Of a stretch of DNA of 64,000 nt, positions 33,903 through 42,759 are shown one piece after another. The notes under the pieces are model-generated. The model had not been told where the DNA came from. It worked only from the letters and a program-made list of their open reading frames with translations, and did no database searches. The translations under genes and the position numbers were made by a program. Position 1 is the first letter of the stretch. Each line of letters starts with the position of its first letter. The stretch is from QVMG01 sp032073245 (GTDB taxonomy: Bacteria; Bacteroidota; Bacteroidia; Bacteroidales; Tannerellaceae): assembly GCA_032073245.1 (NCBI GenBank), contig DAMANX010000010.1:62001-126000 (forward strand). The letters run 5' to 3'.

Positions 33903-35096
33903 TCAAATTTTAGCCAATCCTCCTTCGGAGGTTTCTTTATAGAGACTTGGTAGATCGTTTCCTGTCTGTCGCATCACTTCCACTACCTGATCAAAACTTA
34001 CCCGGTGTTTTCCATCGGAAAAGTTTGAGAAAGTATTTGCATCCAAAGCCCGTGCAGCTGCAAATGCATTACGTTCAATGCAGGGTATTTGTACCAGTCC
34101 GCAGACTGGATCGCAAGTGAGCCCAAGATGATGTTCTAATCCCATTTCTGCCGCATATTCAATTTGAGCCGGTGTACCACCAAATAGCTGACTAGCCGCC
34201 GCCGCTGCCATAGCACAGGCAACACCTACTTCACCTTGACATCCCACTTCTGCACCCGATACCGATGCATTCGTACGAACAACATTTCCAAATAATCCGG
34301 CTGTAGCCAAAGCACGTAAAATTCGTGAATCACGGAAATCACGCGTTTTTTTCAGGTGGTATAATACCGAAGGAAGCACACCACAAGAACCACATGTAGG
34401 TGCTGTCACTATTCTACCTCCACAAGCGTTCTCTTCGGATACGGCAAGTGCATAGGCATATACTTTTCCCCTGCTTTTTATGCTACCGCCATATCCCTTG
34501 GCTCGGATAAGATAATCAGATGCTTTTCGTCGAATACCGAGTCCACCAGGAAGAATACCTTCTGCTTCCAGGCCCCTGTGTATAGCATCCTGCATAATTT
34601 CCCATGCTTCAGCAAGATAATCCCAAATTTGAGGGCCTTCACATAGTTCTACATATTCCCAATAAGAGTGTCCTGTTTTTTCACACCATTGCTGGATATC
34701 ACGGATGGTATGTAATTCGTATATTTCTTCGGTTTTCTGTTCATTAAAGGTTTCGTTAGCTAGCGTTCCGCCACCAATACTGAAAACAGTCCAGGAATCC
34801 AATAATTCTTTTTTGCTGTTAAATGCTTCAAATTTCATTCCGTTCGGATGAAATGAAAGGAATGTTTTTTGTTCCCAATGAATAGTAGTTGGAGCTTGTG
34901 GTTTAAGTATGTCCAAAATTGCTACATCAGTCATGTGGCCTTTACCAGTAGCAGCGAGACTTCCATAAAGTGTTACTTCAAAACTTACCGCATCCCGGTG
35001 ACGATCCAGAAACATTTGAGCGGCACGTCTTGGACCCATGGTATGGCTACTGGAAGGGCCGTTCCCAATACGAAAGATTTGTTTAATAGATTCCAT
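33903..35096 (-). CDS. sdaA: L-serine ammonia-lyase (iron-sulfur, single chain)
   Basis: The 397-residue enzyme joins the beta domain (MESIKQIFRIGNGPSSSHTMGPRRAA) and the alpha domain in one chain. The alpha domain has VTAPTCGSCGVLP, GCQGEVGVACAMAAAAA and CDPVCGLVQIPCIERNA, which supply the cysteines of the oxygen-sensitive 4Fe-4S cluster. It deaminates L-serine to pyruvate and ammonia in the cytoplasm of anaerobes. Length and motifs are complete. It is divergent from cobQ and may feed pyruvate metabolism along with the D-amino-acid operon downstream. Confidence 0.94.
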   Translation of the reverse strand: MESIKQIFRIGNGPSSSHTMGPRRAAQMFLDRHRDAVSFEVTLYGSLAATGKGHMTDVAILDILKPQAPTTIHWEQKTFLSFHPNGMKFEAFNSKKELLDSWTVFSIGGGTLANETFNEQKTEEIYELHTIRDIQQWCEKTGHSYWEYVELCEGPQIWDYLAEAWEIMQDAIHRGLEAEGILPGGLGIRRKASDYLIRAKGYGGSIKSRGKVYAYALAVSEENACGGRIVTAPTCGSCGVLPSVLYHLKKTRDFRDSRILRALATAGLFGNVVRTNASVSGAEVGCQGEVGVACAMAAAAASQLFGGTPAQIEYAAEMGLEHHLGLTCDPVCGLVQIPCIERNAFAAARALDANTFSNFSDGKHRVSFDQVVEVMRQTGNDLPSLYKETSEGGLAKI

Positions 35097-35133
35097 AATT
35101 GGCTGTTTATCTTACTTGTGTTTAAAATTGGCG

Positions 35134-35141
35134 CAAATATA
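35134..35141 (-). promoter_or_regulatory. -7 element of the sdaA promoter
   Basis: The minus strand reads TATATTTG, an exact TAnnTTTG box, 38 bases before the sdaA ATG. A -33 match is not evident. Confidence 0.4.
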
Positions 35142-35175
35142 CTCATATTATATCTCAGACCTTGCTTGTTTTCAT

Positions 35176-35183
35176 TAGTTTTG
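35176..35183 (+). promoter_or_regulatory. -7 element of the cobQ promoter
   Basis: TAGTTTTG lies 25 bases before the cobQ ATG at 35209. An earlier in-frame ATG at 35185 falls at the expected transcription start, so it cannot serve as start codon. Confidence 0.5.
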
Positions 35184-35208
35184 CATGCAATTAGCAAATA
35201 GAAAGAAA

Positions 35209-36696
35209 ATGAAGCGATTTCTAAAGCCTATAATGATAGTAGGTACATGTTCAGATGCAGGAAAAAGTGTTATCAATGCGGCTCTTTGCCGTATCTTTAA
35301 GCAGGATGGGTATAATCCGGCGCCTTTTAAAGCACAGAACATGTCGCTTAACTCTTATCCGACAGCTGAAGGAGGAGAAATGGGCCGTGCGCAGGTAGTC
35401 CAGGCAGAAGCATGTGGTATAACACCGCATACGGATATGAATCCGGTTTTACTCAAACCAACCAATGATAAGAGTTCACAGGTTATACTCAATGGTAAAC
35501 CAATGGGGAATATGTCGGCTCGGGATTATTTTGGAGAAAATAAAGACAAAGAGGGATTGTTTCGAGAAGCTATAAAGGCCTTTAATCGTCTATCAGAACG
35601 TTATAATCCGATAGTGTTGGAAGGAGCAGGAAGTATTTCAGAATTGAATCTTCGTGATCGGGATATCACTAATATGCGTATGGCTTTACAAGCAGGCGCT
35701 TCTACGTACTTAGTGGCAGATATTGACAGGGGAGGGGTTTTTGGCTCTGTTTACGGAACAATTGCCTTATTGAAGCCAGAAGAACGTACTCTTATTAAGG
35801 GTATTATTATAAATAAATTTCGTGGAGATGCTTCTTTGTTTGAAGAAGGACGAAATATTATCAAAGAATTAACAGGTGTTCCTGTAGTAGGAGTGATTCC
35901 CTGGTTTCGTGATATTCGTATTGAAGAAGAAGATTCAGTAGCTTTGGATATGAAAACGAATACTTTCCGTGAAGGAAAGATTAACGTTGCTATTGTACTG
36001 CTAAAGCGAATGTCAAATTTTACCGATTTCGATGTCCTGGATATGGATCCCCGTTTTAATCCTTATTATACACATTCGGTAGATGAAATAGAACGGGCTG
36101 ATATAATTGTTTTGCCTGGTTCTAAAAATACTCTGGCGGATTTGCAGGGCATTCGTGCTAATGGTATCGCAGAAGCTATTGTAAGAGGATACAAAGACGG
36201 TAAAAAAGTGATAGGAATTTGTGGTGGATATCAAATGCTGGGAATTCGTTTGGAAGATCCTCAAGGGTTAGAGGGAAATATACCTTTTGTTCCGGGTTTG
36301 GGATTACTCCCGCTCAATACAATAATAACAAAGGAAAAAGTAACAGAACAAAGTCATTTTACATTTCTTCCGGCAAAAAAAGAAAATAGATGTAAAGGGT
36401 ATGAAATCCACATGGGGCGGACTACTGTGTTAGGAAATGCACCACATAGCCCTGTTATACAATGGGAAAATGGAAATACCGATGGTTATTGGTTAAATGA
36501 TCGTTGTTGGGGTAGCTATATGCATGGCATATTAGATAATCCGGTAGTTTTGGATTCCTTAGCCGATGGTTTTGAACAAAAACAGGATAAATCTTCTTTT
36601 GATTATGTCGCTTTCAAGGAAGAGCAATATAATAAGTTGGCAGATTTGGTCAGAAGAAATTTGGATATGGAATATATTTATAATTCACTTTTATAA
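35209..36696 (+). CDS. cobQ: Cobyric acid synthase
   Basis: The ~495-residue amidotransferase has an ATP-binding N-terminal domain (MIVGTCSDAGKSVINAALCR, FKAQNMSLNSYPTAEGGEMG, VLEGAGSISELNLRDRDITN). A glutaminase domain follows, with the nucleophile Cys in GICGGYQMLG and the late His in GSYMHGIL. It amidates adenosyl-cobyrinic acid a,c-diamide at four positions in B12 synthesis or salvage. No other cob genes are in the window. The short leader (about 20 bases) leaves no room for a cobalamin riboswitch. The ATG at 35209 is chosen because the -7 box abuts the earlier ATG. Confidence 0.95.
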   Translation: MKRFLKPIMIVGTCSDAGKSVINAALCRIFKQDGYNPAPFKAQNMSLNSYPTAEGGEMGRAQVVQAEACGITPHTDMNPVLLKPTNDKSSQVILNGKPMGNMSARDYFGENKDKEGLFREAIKAFNRLSERYNPIVLEGAGSISELNLRDRDITNMRMALQAGASTYLVADIDRGGVFGSVYGTIALLKPEERTLIKGIIINKFRGDASLFEEGRNIIKELTGVPVVGVIPWFRDIRIEEEDSVALDMKTNTFREGKINVAIVLLKRMSNFTDFDVLDMDPRFNPYYTHSVDEIERADIIVLPGSKNTLADLQGIRANGIAEAIVRGYKDGKKVIGICGGYQMLGIRLEDPQGLEGNIPFVPGLGLLPLNTIITKEKVTEQSHFTFLPAKKENRCKGYEIHMGRTTVLGNAPHSPVIQWENGNTDGYWLNDRCWGSYMHGILDNPVVLDSLADGFEQKQDKSSFDYVAFKEEQYNKLADLVRRNLDMEYIYNSLL

Positions 36697-36720
36697 AACC
36701 AGAATGCAAAGCAGATAAAT

Positions 36721-36812
36721 CTGTTCACGACAATTGTCAAGAAGCTTCACGATAATTGTCGTGAAATATCTTGATAATTATCGGGAAGCTTCTTGACAAT
36801 TGTCGTGAACAG
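36721..36812. repeat. 22-bp-period palindromic array, locus B, with 28-base outer arms
   Basis: Four GAYAATTRTC palindromes start at 36729, 36751, 36773 and 36795, exactly 22 bases apart. The outer 28 bases at 36721-36748 are the perfect reverse complement of 36785-36812. The element fills nearly the whole gap between the converging cobQ and dnaJ genes (24 bases from one stop, 6 from the other). Confidence 0.93.
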
Positions 36813-36818
36813 AATATA

Positions 36819-37976
36819 TCAATCAAACATGTGTCTGAACTTACTGAAGATTTTTTCTTTCATTGACTTATTCGGCTGAAAACTGGGAGAATTCTCCCAT
36901 CCTGTCATCGTCTCTTTCTCCGAAGGAGATAACTTTTCAGGGATATATACACTTACATTTACCAGCAAGTCTCCAGTTCCATAGCTATTAATGGAGGGCA
37001 GTCCTTTGTTGCGCAAGCGAAGTACTTTGCCAGGTTGAGTTCCCGGTTCAATCTTCAGTTTTGCTTTTCCGTCTACTGTTGGAACTTCTACAGTAGTTCC
37101 CAGGGAGGCTTGCGGTATACTCAATAACAAGTTATACAATAAATCATTTTCATCGCGAATCAATTCCGGATGTGCTTCTTCTTCAACAAGAATCAGTAAG
37201 TCACCATTCACACCACCATGGCGGGCAGCATTTCCTTTTCCACTCAAGGAAAGTTGCATGCCTTCTGCTACACCAGCAGGAATATTGATTGAAATAATAT
37301 CATCATCTTTTACAATACCTTCTCCGGCACAAACCGAGCACTTTTTAGTTATAATCTTACCCTCTCCATTACAAGTCGGACAGGTCGATTGTGTTTGCAT
37401 CTGTCCAAGGAAAGTATTCGTCACACGAGTTACAACGCCACTTCCGTGACAAGTATCACATGTTTTTACGCTCTGGTCATCTTCAGCACCACTTCCATGA
37501 CATTTTGTACAGGATATATATTTCTTGACTTTAATCTTCTTTTCAACGCCGTTGGCAATTTCTTTCAGGTTCAGTTTCACTTTTACACGCAGATCAGAAC
37601 CCCGGTTTACACGGCGTCCGCCACGTGAGCTTCCTCCAAATCCACCGAAACCTCCAAATCCACCAAAGTGTCCCCCAAAAATGTCTCCAAATTGCGAGAA
37701 GATATCTTCCATACTCATACCCCCTCCAAATCCGCCTCCGGAAGCAGCACCGCCTACACCCGCATGGCCAAACTGGTCATAACGTTGACGTTTTTGAGGA
37801 TCACTCAATACATCATACGCTTCAGCAGCTTCTTTAAATTTTTCCTCGGCTTCCTTATCATCCGGATTTTTATCCGGATGATATTCAATCGCTTTTTTGC
37901 GATATGCCTTTTTTATCTCTTCTACTGTAGCCGTTTTAGTTACACTCAGTATCTCGTAATAATCCCTTTTCGCCAT
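36819..37976 (-). CDS. dnaJ: Chaperone protein DnaJ
   Basis: The 385-residue co-chaperone has a J domain with the HPDKNPDDKEAEEKF helix (HPD motif), a Gly/Phe-rich linker (GGFGGMSMEDIF region) and four CxxCxGxG zinc motifs. These are CTKCHGSG, CDTCHGSG, CPTCNGEG and CSVCAGEG. A C-terminal substrate domain follows. It stimulates DnaK ATPase and delivers unfolded proteins. The gene lies 31 bases after grpE in the same operon. Its stop codon is only 6 bases from the locus B array, which may end both dnaJ and cobQ transcripts. Confidence 0.97.
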   Translation of the reverse strand: MAKRDYYEILSVTKTATVEEIKKAYRKKAIEYHPDKNPDDKEAEEKFKEAAEAYDVLSDPQKRQRYDQFGHAGVGGAASGGGFGGGMSMEDIFSQFGDIFGGHFGGFGGFGGFGGSSRGGRRVNRGSDLRVKVKLNLKEIANGVEKKIKVKKYISCTKCHGSGAEDDQSVKTCDTCHGSGVVTRVTNTFLGQMQTQSTCPTCNGEGKIITKKCSVCAGEGIVKDDDIISINIPAGVAEGMQLSLSGKGNAARHGGVNGDLLILVEEEAHPELIRDENDLLYNLLLSIPQASLGTTVEVPTVDGKAKLKIEPGTQPGKVLRLRNKGLPSINSYGTGDLLVNVSVYIPEKLSPSEKETMTGWENSPSFQPNKSMKEKIFSKFRHMFD

Positions 37977-38007
37977 CTTCGTATTTGTTATTTTCTTTCC
38001 GATTCAA

Positions 38008-38592
38008 TTATTCGCCAACTACAACTTTCGCATGTCGAATGACCTTGTCATTCATTATGTAGCCGGTTTGTACACAATCCAACACCTTACCCTTTAAATC
38101 TTTTTCAGGAGCTGGAATAATTGCGACAGCTTCCGATGTCTCCATATCAAATGGTTTATTGATAGTTTCAATAGGTTTTACGCCCTGTTGCCCAAGGTAA
38201 GCAATGAACTTATTGTAAATCAACTCAACACCTTCTCTTACCGCATCCACATCTTCCGCTTTACGCACGTTTTCCATCGCACGTTCGAAATCATCAATAA
38301 TAGGAAGCAGATTAGTAAGCGTCGATTCCCCACCGGTTTTGATAAGGTCGGCCTTTTCGCGTAAGGTACGTTTACGGTAGTTGTCAAACTCAGCCATAAG
38401 CCTGAGATGTGAGTCATTCAAATCGTTATATTTCTTTTGCAATGTTGCGCACTCGTCCGACACATTGTCAGCACACTCCAGGTCATCTGACGGAAATTCC
38501 TCTTCTCCCTGCAAATTTGTCTTGCCTTCACTATTCAATTCATCTTCCTGAAAAGCATTTTCCTTTTCGTTCATTTCATTCATGTTATTCAT
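38008..38592 (-). CDS. grpE: Nucleotide exchange factor GrpE
   Basis: The 194-residue product has an acidic, low-complexity N-terminus (MNNMNEMNEKENAFQEDELN). A long coiled coil and the GrpE core follow (LMAEFDNYRKRTLREKADLI, LLPIIDDFERAMENV, GVKPIETINKPFDMETSEAV) and the ending VLDCVQTGYIMNDKVIRHAK. GrpE releases ADP from DnaK. It is co-transcribed with dnaJ. I see no CIRCE or other heat-shock operator in the 230 bases upstream. Confidence 0.95.
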   Translation of the reverse strand: MNNMNEMNEKENAFQEDELNSEGKTNLQGEEEFPSDDLECADNVSDECATLQKKYNDLNDSHLRLMAEFDNYRKRTLREKADLIKTGGESTLTNLLPIIDDFERAMENVRKAEDVDAVREGVELIYNKFIAYLGQQGVKPIETINKPFDMETSEAVAIIPAPEKDLKGKVLDCVQTGYIMNDKVIRHAKVVVGE

Positions 38593-38722
38593 ATCATTTA
38601 TTTCTTATATATTACTCTCTTATAGTCAGTCATATACGGTCATTGTTGACCTTTCAGTTTGACGGGGCAACATGTCTATATGTCTGTTTGTACAGTATAA
38701 TAACATCAAATATGCTGCCAAC

Positions 38723-38755
38723 TGTTCATGAACATGAAAAATATCTTTACCTTTG
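38723..38755 (+). promoter_or_regulatory. Promoter with 12-base palindrome ahead of the PDZ gene
   Basis: A perfect palindrome TGTTCATGAACA (38723-38734) precedes a TACCTTTG -7 box (38748-38755) by 13 bases. The palindrome sits where an activator or repressor would contact RNA polymerase. It may also act on the divergent grpE side. Confidence 0.5.
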
Positions 38756-38826
38756 CCTTAATATAATGAGAAGGTTAGAGTAATTGCTTTCGTGTCAAAT
38801 AGCTCCGCCATAACAAAAGTATGATT

Positions 38827-40251
38827 ATGAAGAAAATAATAGTATCATTTTTATATCTCTGTTTGTCCATTGTTTGTTTGGGCCAGGGAGCGAATAATTA
38901 TATATGCCGTTTAGGATTTACTTATGAAAAAAGCATAAGTAATAACTGGGGAAAAGATCGTCTGGTTATAACGAGTATTGTACCTTATTCTTCAGCAGAA
39001 TCGGCAGGTATACAACAGAATGATATCATCGAATCTATCGATGCTGTTCCTGTAACAGGTTTGAGTGATCAGGATATTCAACAGTTACTGAATCCTGCAG
39101 ATAAGGATGAAATAACATTAATGCTTCGTACATTGAGTGATCCGGCTAAACAGGTACGTATCCGTAAAGACTGTAAACGCTCTAATACAATTACCGAAGA
39201 ACAATTAGCTATTGCTTTTGGAATGTATAGTATTGAAACTACAAGCGAACGTAAGTTTATATGCCCTTTTAAGATTACTCCAACGAACGATCCGGTAGAT
39301 TTTGCCGATTTCAAAAGTTATGCTTTCATGGGTATTAATGAGAGTAACAGAGCTTTAGAATCTATAATCAATGAGTTGATAGGCAAAGAACTTTCTAAGA
39401 AAGGGCTTATACCGGATGCTGAACAGCCGGATATATTGGTTGAGACGTTTTATTTCTTTGATCGTAACCCGAATTTCAGGGGAGTCAATCGTATGGTTGT
39501 TGAAAAAGAAACATTCTATCGTTATGATATGGGTTATAACCGGATGGTTAGTGTGCCTTTCCTGAGTCACATGACTGCCGAATCAGAAGCCGAGTACTTA
39601 TTACAGTTTGGTTTCAGACTAATTGATCAACGTGATGTCCCTGGCCGTATCCTGTGGGAATGCGAAGCAAATGAAATGCTCGAGAATTCTTATCGACTGG
39701 AAGATTATGCCCGTATTCATGTGCCTTTGATGTGTACCCAATATCCTTACGTGCAATATCGGCGAAATATACCTTTTACCGTAAGTAGTAAGGCATATAA
39801 TTATACCGGCATTCAGTACAATATAGACCGTCTGGAGCAAGTTGTAGATGTCGATCGCAATTCTCCCGCTTATGCGGCAGGCGTGCGTCCACAGGATATA
39901 ATCGAGCGTATAGGCCCTCATAAAATGAATCGTACAGCTGAAGACTATTCTGCGGCCTACCGACAGTTTATTTCAAATACAATGTCTTTGCGAGATCAGA
40001 AGACACAGTTTACCGATGCTAATGGATTCCAGTATTGTATGTTCTGGGATACGTTTAAATATACACAAGTAGCTAATGCTTTGCAAAAAAGTAATGCAAA
40101 TGCACCTTTTTCGTACCTGTATTATTTTGCACCCTATATAAATCCATCCGGTAACAACTCCTGTGTTTTCCATATCAAACGAGGAAAAGATAAGAAAGAA
40201 ATTACAATCCGTCCTACGATGCGTACGGACGTGACTATAGAGATTAAATAA
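38827..40251 (+). CDS. Exported PDZ protein with DUF4136-like middle domain
   Basis: The ~474-residue product has a signal peptide (SFLYLCLSIVCLGQG). A first PDZ domain covers about residues 30-110 (ITSIVPYSSAESAGIQQNDI). A middle domain resembles DUF4136 lipoproteins (DFADFKSYAFMGINESNRAL, GKELSKKGLIPDAEQPDILV). A second PDZ is near 320-390 (DVDRNSPAYAAGVRPQDIIE). There is no protease domain, so PDZ here probably binds C-terminal peptides of other envelope proteins. The start may be either of two ATGs two codons apart; I use the MKKI start. Nineteen bases separate it from mutS2. Confidence 0.78.
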   Translation: MKKIIVSFLYLCLSIVCLGQGANNYICRLGFTYEKSISNNWGKDRLVITSIVPYSSAESAGIQQNDIIESIDAVPVTGLSDQDIQQLLNPADKDEITLMLRTLSDPAKQVRIRKDCKRSNTITEEQLAIAFGMYSIETTSERKFICPFKITPTNDPVDFADFKSYAFMGINESNRALESIINELIGKELSKKGLIPDAEQPDILVETFYFFDRNPNFRGVNRMVVEKETFYRYDMGYNRMVSVPFLSHMTAESEAEYLLQFGFRLIDQRDVPGRILWECEANEMLENSYRLEDYARIHVPLMCTQYPYVQYRRNIPFTVSSKAYNYTGIQYNIDRLEQVVDVDRNSPAYAAGVRPQDIIERIGPHKMNRTAEDYSAAYRQFISNTMSLRDQKTQFTDANGFQYCMFWDTFKYTQVANALQKSNANAPFSYLYYFAPYINPSGNNSCVFHIKRGKDKKEITIRPTMRTDVTIEIK

Positions 40252-40269
40252 AAGAGAGATTTTACACAA

Positions 40270-42738
40270 GTGATATATCCAAATAATTTCGAGCAAAAGA
40301 CGGGGTTTGATACCATTCGTCGTTTGCTCTTAGATAAGTGTTTAAGCCCGTTAGGTGAAGAGCGGGTCGCGGAGATGGACTTTGTTGCTGATTATAAAGT
40401 GATCGTCCGCCGATTAGAGCAAACAGATGAATTCTTGCGTATAATACGCGGAGATGTGGCTTTCCCAGATAACTATTTCTTTGATGTACGTTATTCGTTG
40501 CAGCGAATCAGACCCGAAGGTACCTGGCTGGACGAAAAAGAACTATTTGATCTAAAGCGTTCTCTACAGACAATTAATGAAATAGTTGCTTTCTTCCATA
40601 AACCGGAAGATGCAGATATACTCTATCCCTCACTCACTGAACTGGCCGGTGATGTAATGGTGTTTCCCCAGCTTATAGGAAAGATCGATATTATATTAGA
40701 TAAATATGGCCGGGTTAAGGATAATGCTTCTTCTGAGCTTTTGCATATACGGAAAGAAATGACGTCTGTTACAAATAGCATTTCCCGTAGTTTGCAGTCG
40801 ATTCTACGGTCAGCTCAGGCAGAAGGTTTAGTAGATAAAGATGTAACCCCAACTATGCGTGACGGACGCCTGATGATTCCTGTTGCACCTGCTTATAAAC
40901 GAAAGATCAAAGGAATTGTACATGATGAATCGGCAAGCGGTAAAACTGTATTTATAGAACCGGAGGTTGTCGTTGAAGCCAACAATCGTATTCGTGAACT
41001 GGAAGGCGAGGAGAGAAGAGAGATTATTAAGATACTTACATCTTTTACTAATACTGTTCGTCCATTTGTACCCGATATCCTTCATTCATATACTTTTATG
41101 GGAGAGATTGACTTTATCCGGGCTAAAGCTCTTTTTGCCGATCAGATAGAAGGTATAAAACCCACAATAGAAGATAAACAGGAAATAGAATGGTATCATG
41201 CTGTTCATCCTATATTATTTCTTTCCCTGCAAAAACAAGGAAAGAAAGTAGTTCCTCTTGATATTACATTGAACCATAAGAACCGGCTGCTAATCATATC
41301 CGGCCCTAATGCAGGAGGTAAATCAGTGTGCCTCAAAACAGTTGGCCTCCTTCAGTATATGCTCCAATGTGGATTATTAATACCTGTTTATGAAAACTCA
41401 CACACAGGTGTTTTCAGCAAGCTGTTTATTGATATTGGTGATGAACAAAGCATAGAGAACGATCTTAGTACTTACAGTTCGCATTTGACCAATATGAAAT
41501 TCTTTGTACGCAACTGTAACGAACAAACCCTTTTGCTTATAGATGAGTTTGGTAGTGGTACGGAACCCCAGATTGGCGGAGCAATAGCAGAGGCATTACT
41601 GGATCGTTTCAATCACAAACAGAGCTTTGGCGTAATCACGACACATTATCAGAATCTGAAACATTTTGCCGAAGAGACCGAAGGAGTTATAAATGGAGCT
41701 ATGCTTTACGACCGACATCTGATGCAGCCTCTTTTTAAGCTATCAATCGGTAATCCCGGCAGTTCTTTTGCTATCGAGATTGCGCGCAAGATAGGATTGC
41801 CCGAAGATGTAATAGCAGATGCATCCGAGAAAGTAGGTTCCGACTATGTCGATATGGATAAATACCTGCAGGACATCGTCCGTGACAAACGCTATTGGGA
41901 GAATAAACGACAGAATATCCGACAGCAGGAAAAGAAACTGGAAGATGTAACTGCCCGTTATGAACACGATCTGGAGGAGGTAAACAAACAACGTAAAGAA
42001 ATCTTACGAGAAGCAAAATCCGAAGCGCAAAAGATACTGTCCGAAGCAAACGCAAAGATTGAAAATACAATCCGGGAAATCAAAGAATCGCAAGCTGAAA
42101 AAGAACAAACCCGTCTGGTACGTAAAACGCTCGACGACTTCAAAGCTTCTATCCAGTCATCAGAGGAAGAAGACGATAAGATTGCCCGTAAAATGGCAAA
42201 GATAAAAGAAAGGAACGACCGTAAAAAAGTAAAACCCAAAGCTGCTGTCCAGCAACAATTCAATAAAGACATAATTGGGGTAGGGGATTCTGTACGTCTG
42301 AAAGGACAGACATCTGCCGGTACGGTTATGGAACTGCAAGGCAAGCAAGCCCTTGTTGCTTTCGGAATGATAAAAAGCACCGTGAAACTGGAACAACTTG
42401 AGAAAGTCAGCAAAGGACAAATCAAGAAGGAAACCCGGAAAAGCACTTTTGTCAGTACCCAAACAACGGATAGCATGCATGAAAAACGACTCAACTTCAA
42501 ACAGGAAATAGATGTTCGTGGCATGCGTGGTGATGAAGCCCTGCAAGCAGTCACTTATTTTGTAGACGACGCTATCCAGATAGGTGCCGGAAAAGTACGC
42601 ATCCTACATGGTACGGGTACCGGAATCCTTCGTCAACTAATCCGTGACTATCTACGTTCAGTTCCCGGCATAGCCCAATACAAAGACGAACACGTACAAT
42701 TTGGTGGAGCAGGAATTACGGTGGTGGAGTTTGAATAA
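40270..42738 (+). CDS. mutS2: Endonuclease MutS2
   Basis: The 822-residue product has MutS core and ATPase domains but no mismatch-recognition domain. Walker A is SGPNAGGKS near residue 345, then LIDEFGSGTEPQIGGAIAEA with Walker B. A long coiled coil follows (about 515-640). The C-terminal Smr nuclease domain has DVRGMRGDEAL and ILHGTGTGILRQLIRDYL. Family members suppress recombination or rescue collided ribosomes. The start codon is GTG at 40270. The protein is full length. It is probably co-transcribed with the PDZ gene. Confidence 0.95.
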   Translation: MIYPNNFEQKTGFDTIRRLLLDKCLSPLGEERVAEMDFVADYKVIVRRLEQTDEFLRIIRGDVAFPDNYFFDVRYSLQRIRPEGTWLDEKELFDLKRSLQTINEIVAFFHKPEDADILYPSLTELAGDVMVFPQLIGKIDIILDKYGRVKDNASSELLHIRKEMTSVTNSISRSLQSILRSAQAEGLVDKDVTPTMRDGRLMIPVAPAYKRKIKGIVHDESASGKTVFIEPEVVVEANNRIRELEGEERREIIKILTSFTNTVRPFVPDILHSYTFMGEIDFIRAKALFADQIEGIKPTIEDKQEIEWYHAVHPILFLSLQKQGKKVVPLDITLNHKNRLLIISGPNAGGKSVCLKTVGLLQYMLQCGLLIPVYENSHTGVFSKLFIDIGDEQSIENDLSTYSSHLTNMKFFVRNCNEQTLLLIDEFGSGTEPQIGGAIAEALLDRFNHKQSFGVITTHYQNLKHFAEETEGVINGAMLYDRHLMQPLFKLSIGNPGSSFAIEIARKIGLPEDVIADASEKVGSDYVDMDKYLQDIVRDKRYWENKRQNIRQQEKKLEDVTARYEHDLEEVNKQRKEILREAKSEAQKILSEANAKIENTIREIKESQAEKEQTRLVRKTLDDFKASIQSSEEEDDKIARKMAKIKERNDRKKVKPKAAVQQQFNKDIIGVGDSVRLKGQTSAGTVMELQGKQALVAFGMIKSTVKLEQLEKVSKGQIKKETRKSTFVSTQTTDSMHEKRLNFKQEIDVRGMRGDEALQAVTYFVDDAIQIGAGKVRILHGTGTGILRQLIRDYLRSVPGIAQYKDEHVQFGGAGITVVEFE

Positions 42739-42747
42739 AATTATCAC

Positions 42748-42755
42748 TATCTTTG
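42748..42755 (+). promoter_or_regulatory. -7-like box directly before the AraC gene
   Basis: TATCTTTG ends 4 bases before the ATG at 42760. If used, transcription would start at or inside the start codon. Confidence 0.35.
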
Positions 42756-42759
42756 TATA

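Noticed and set aside
35140..35208. Cobalamin riboswitch ahead of cobQ
   Set aside because: The space between -7 box and ATG is about 25 bases, far too short for a riboswitch of ~150-200 bases.
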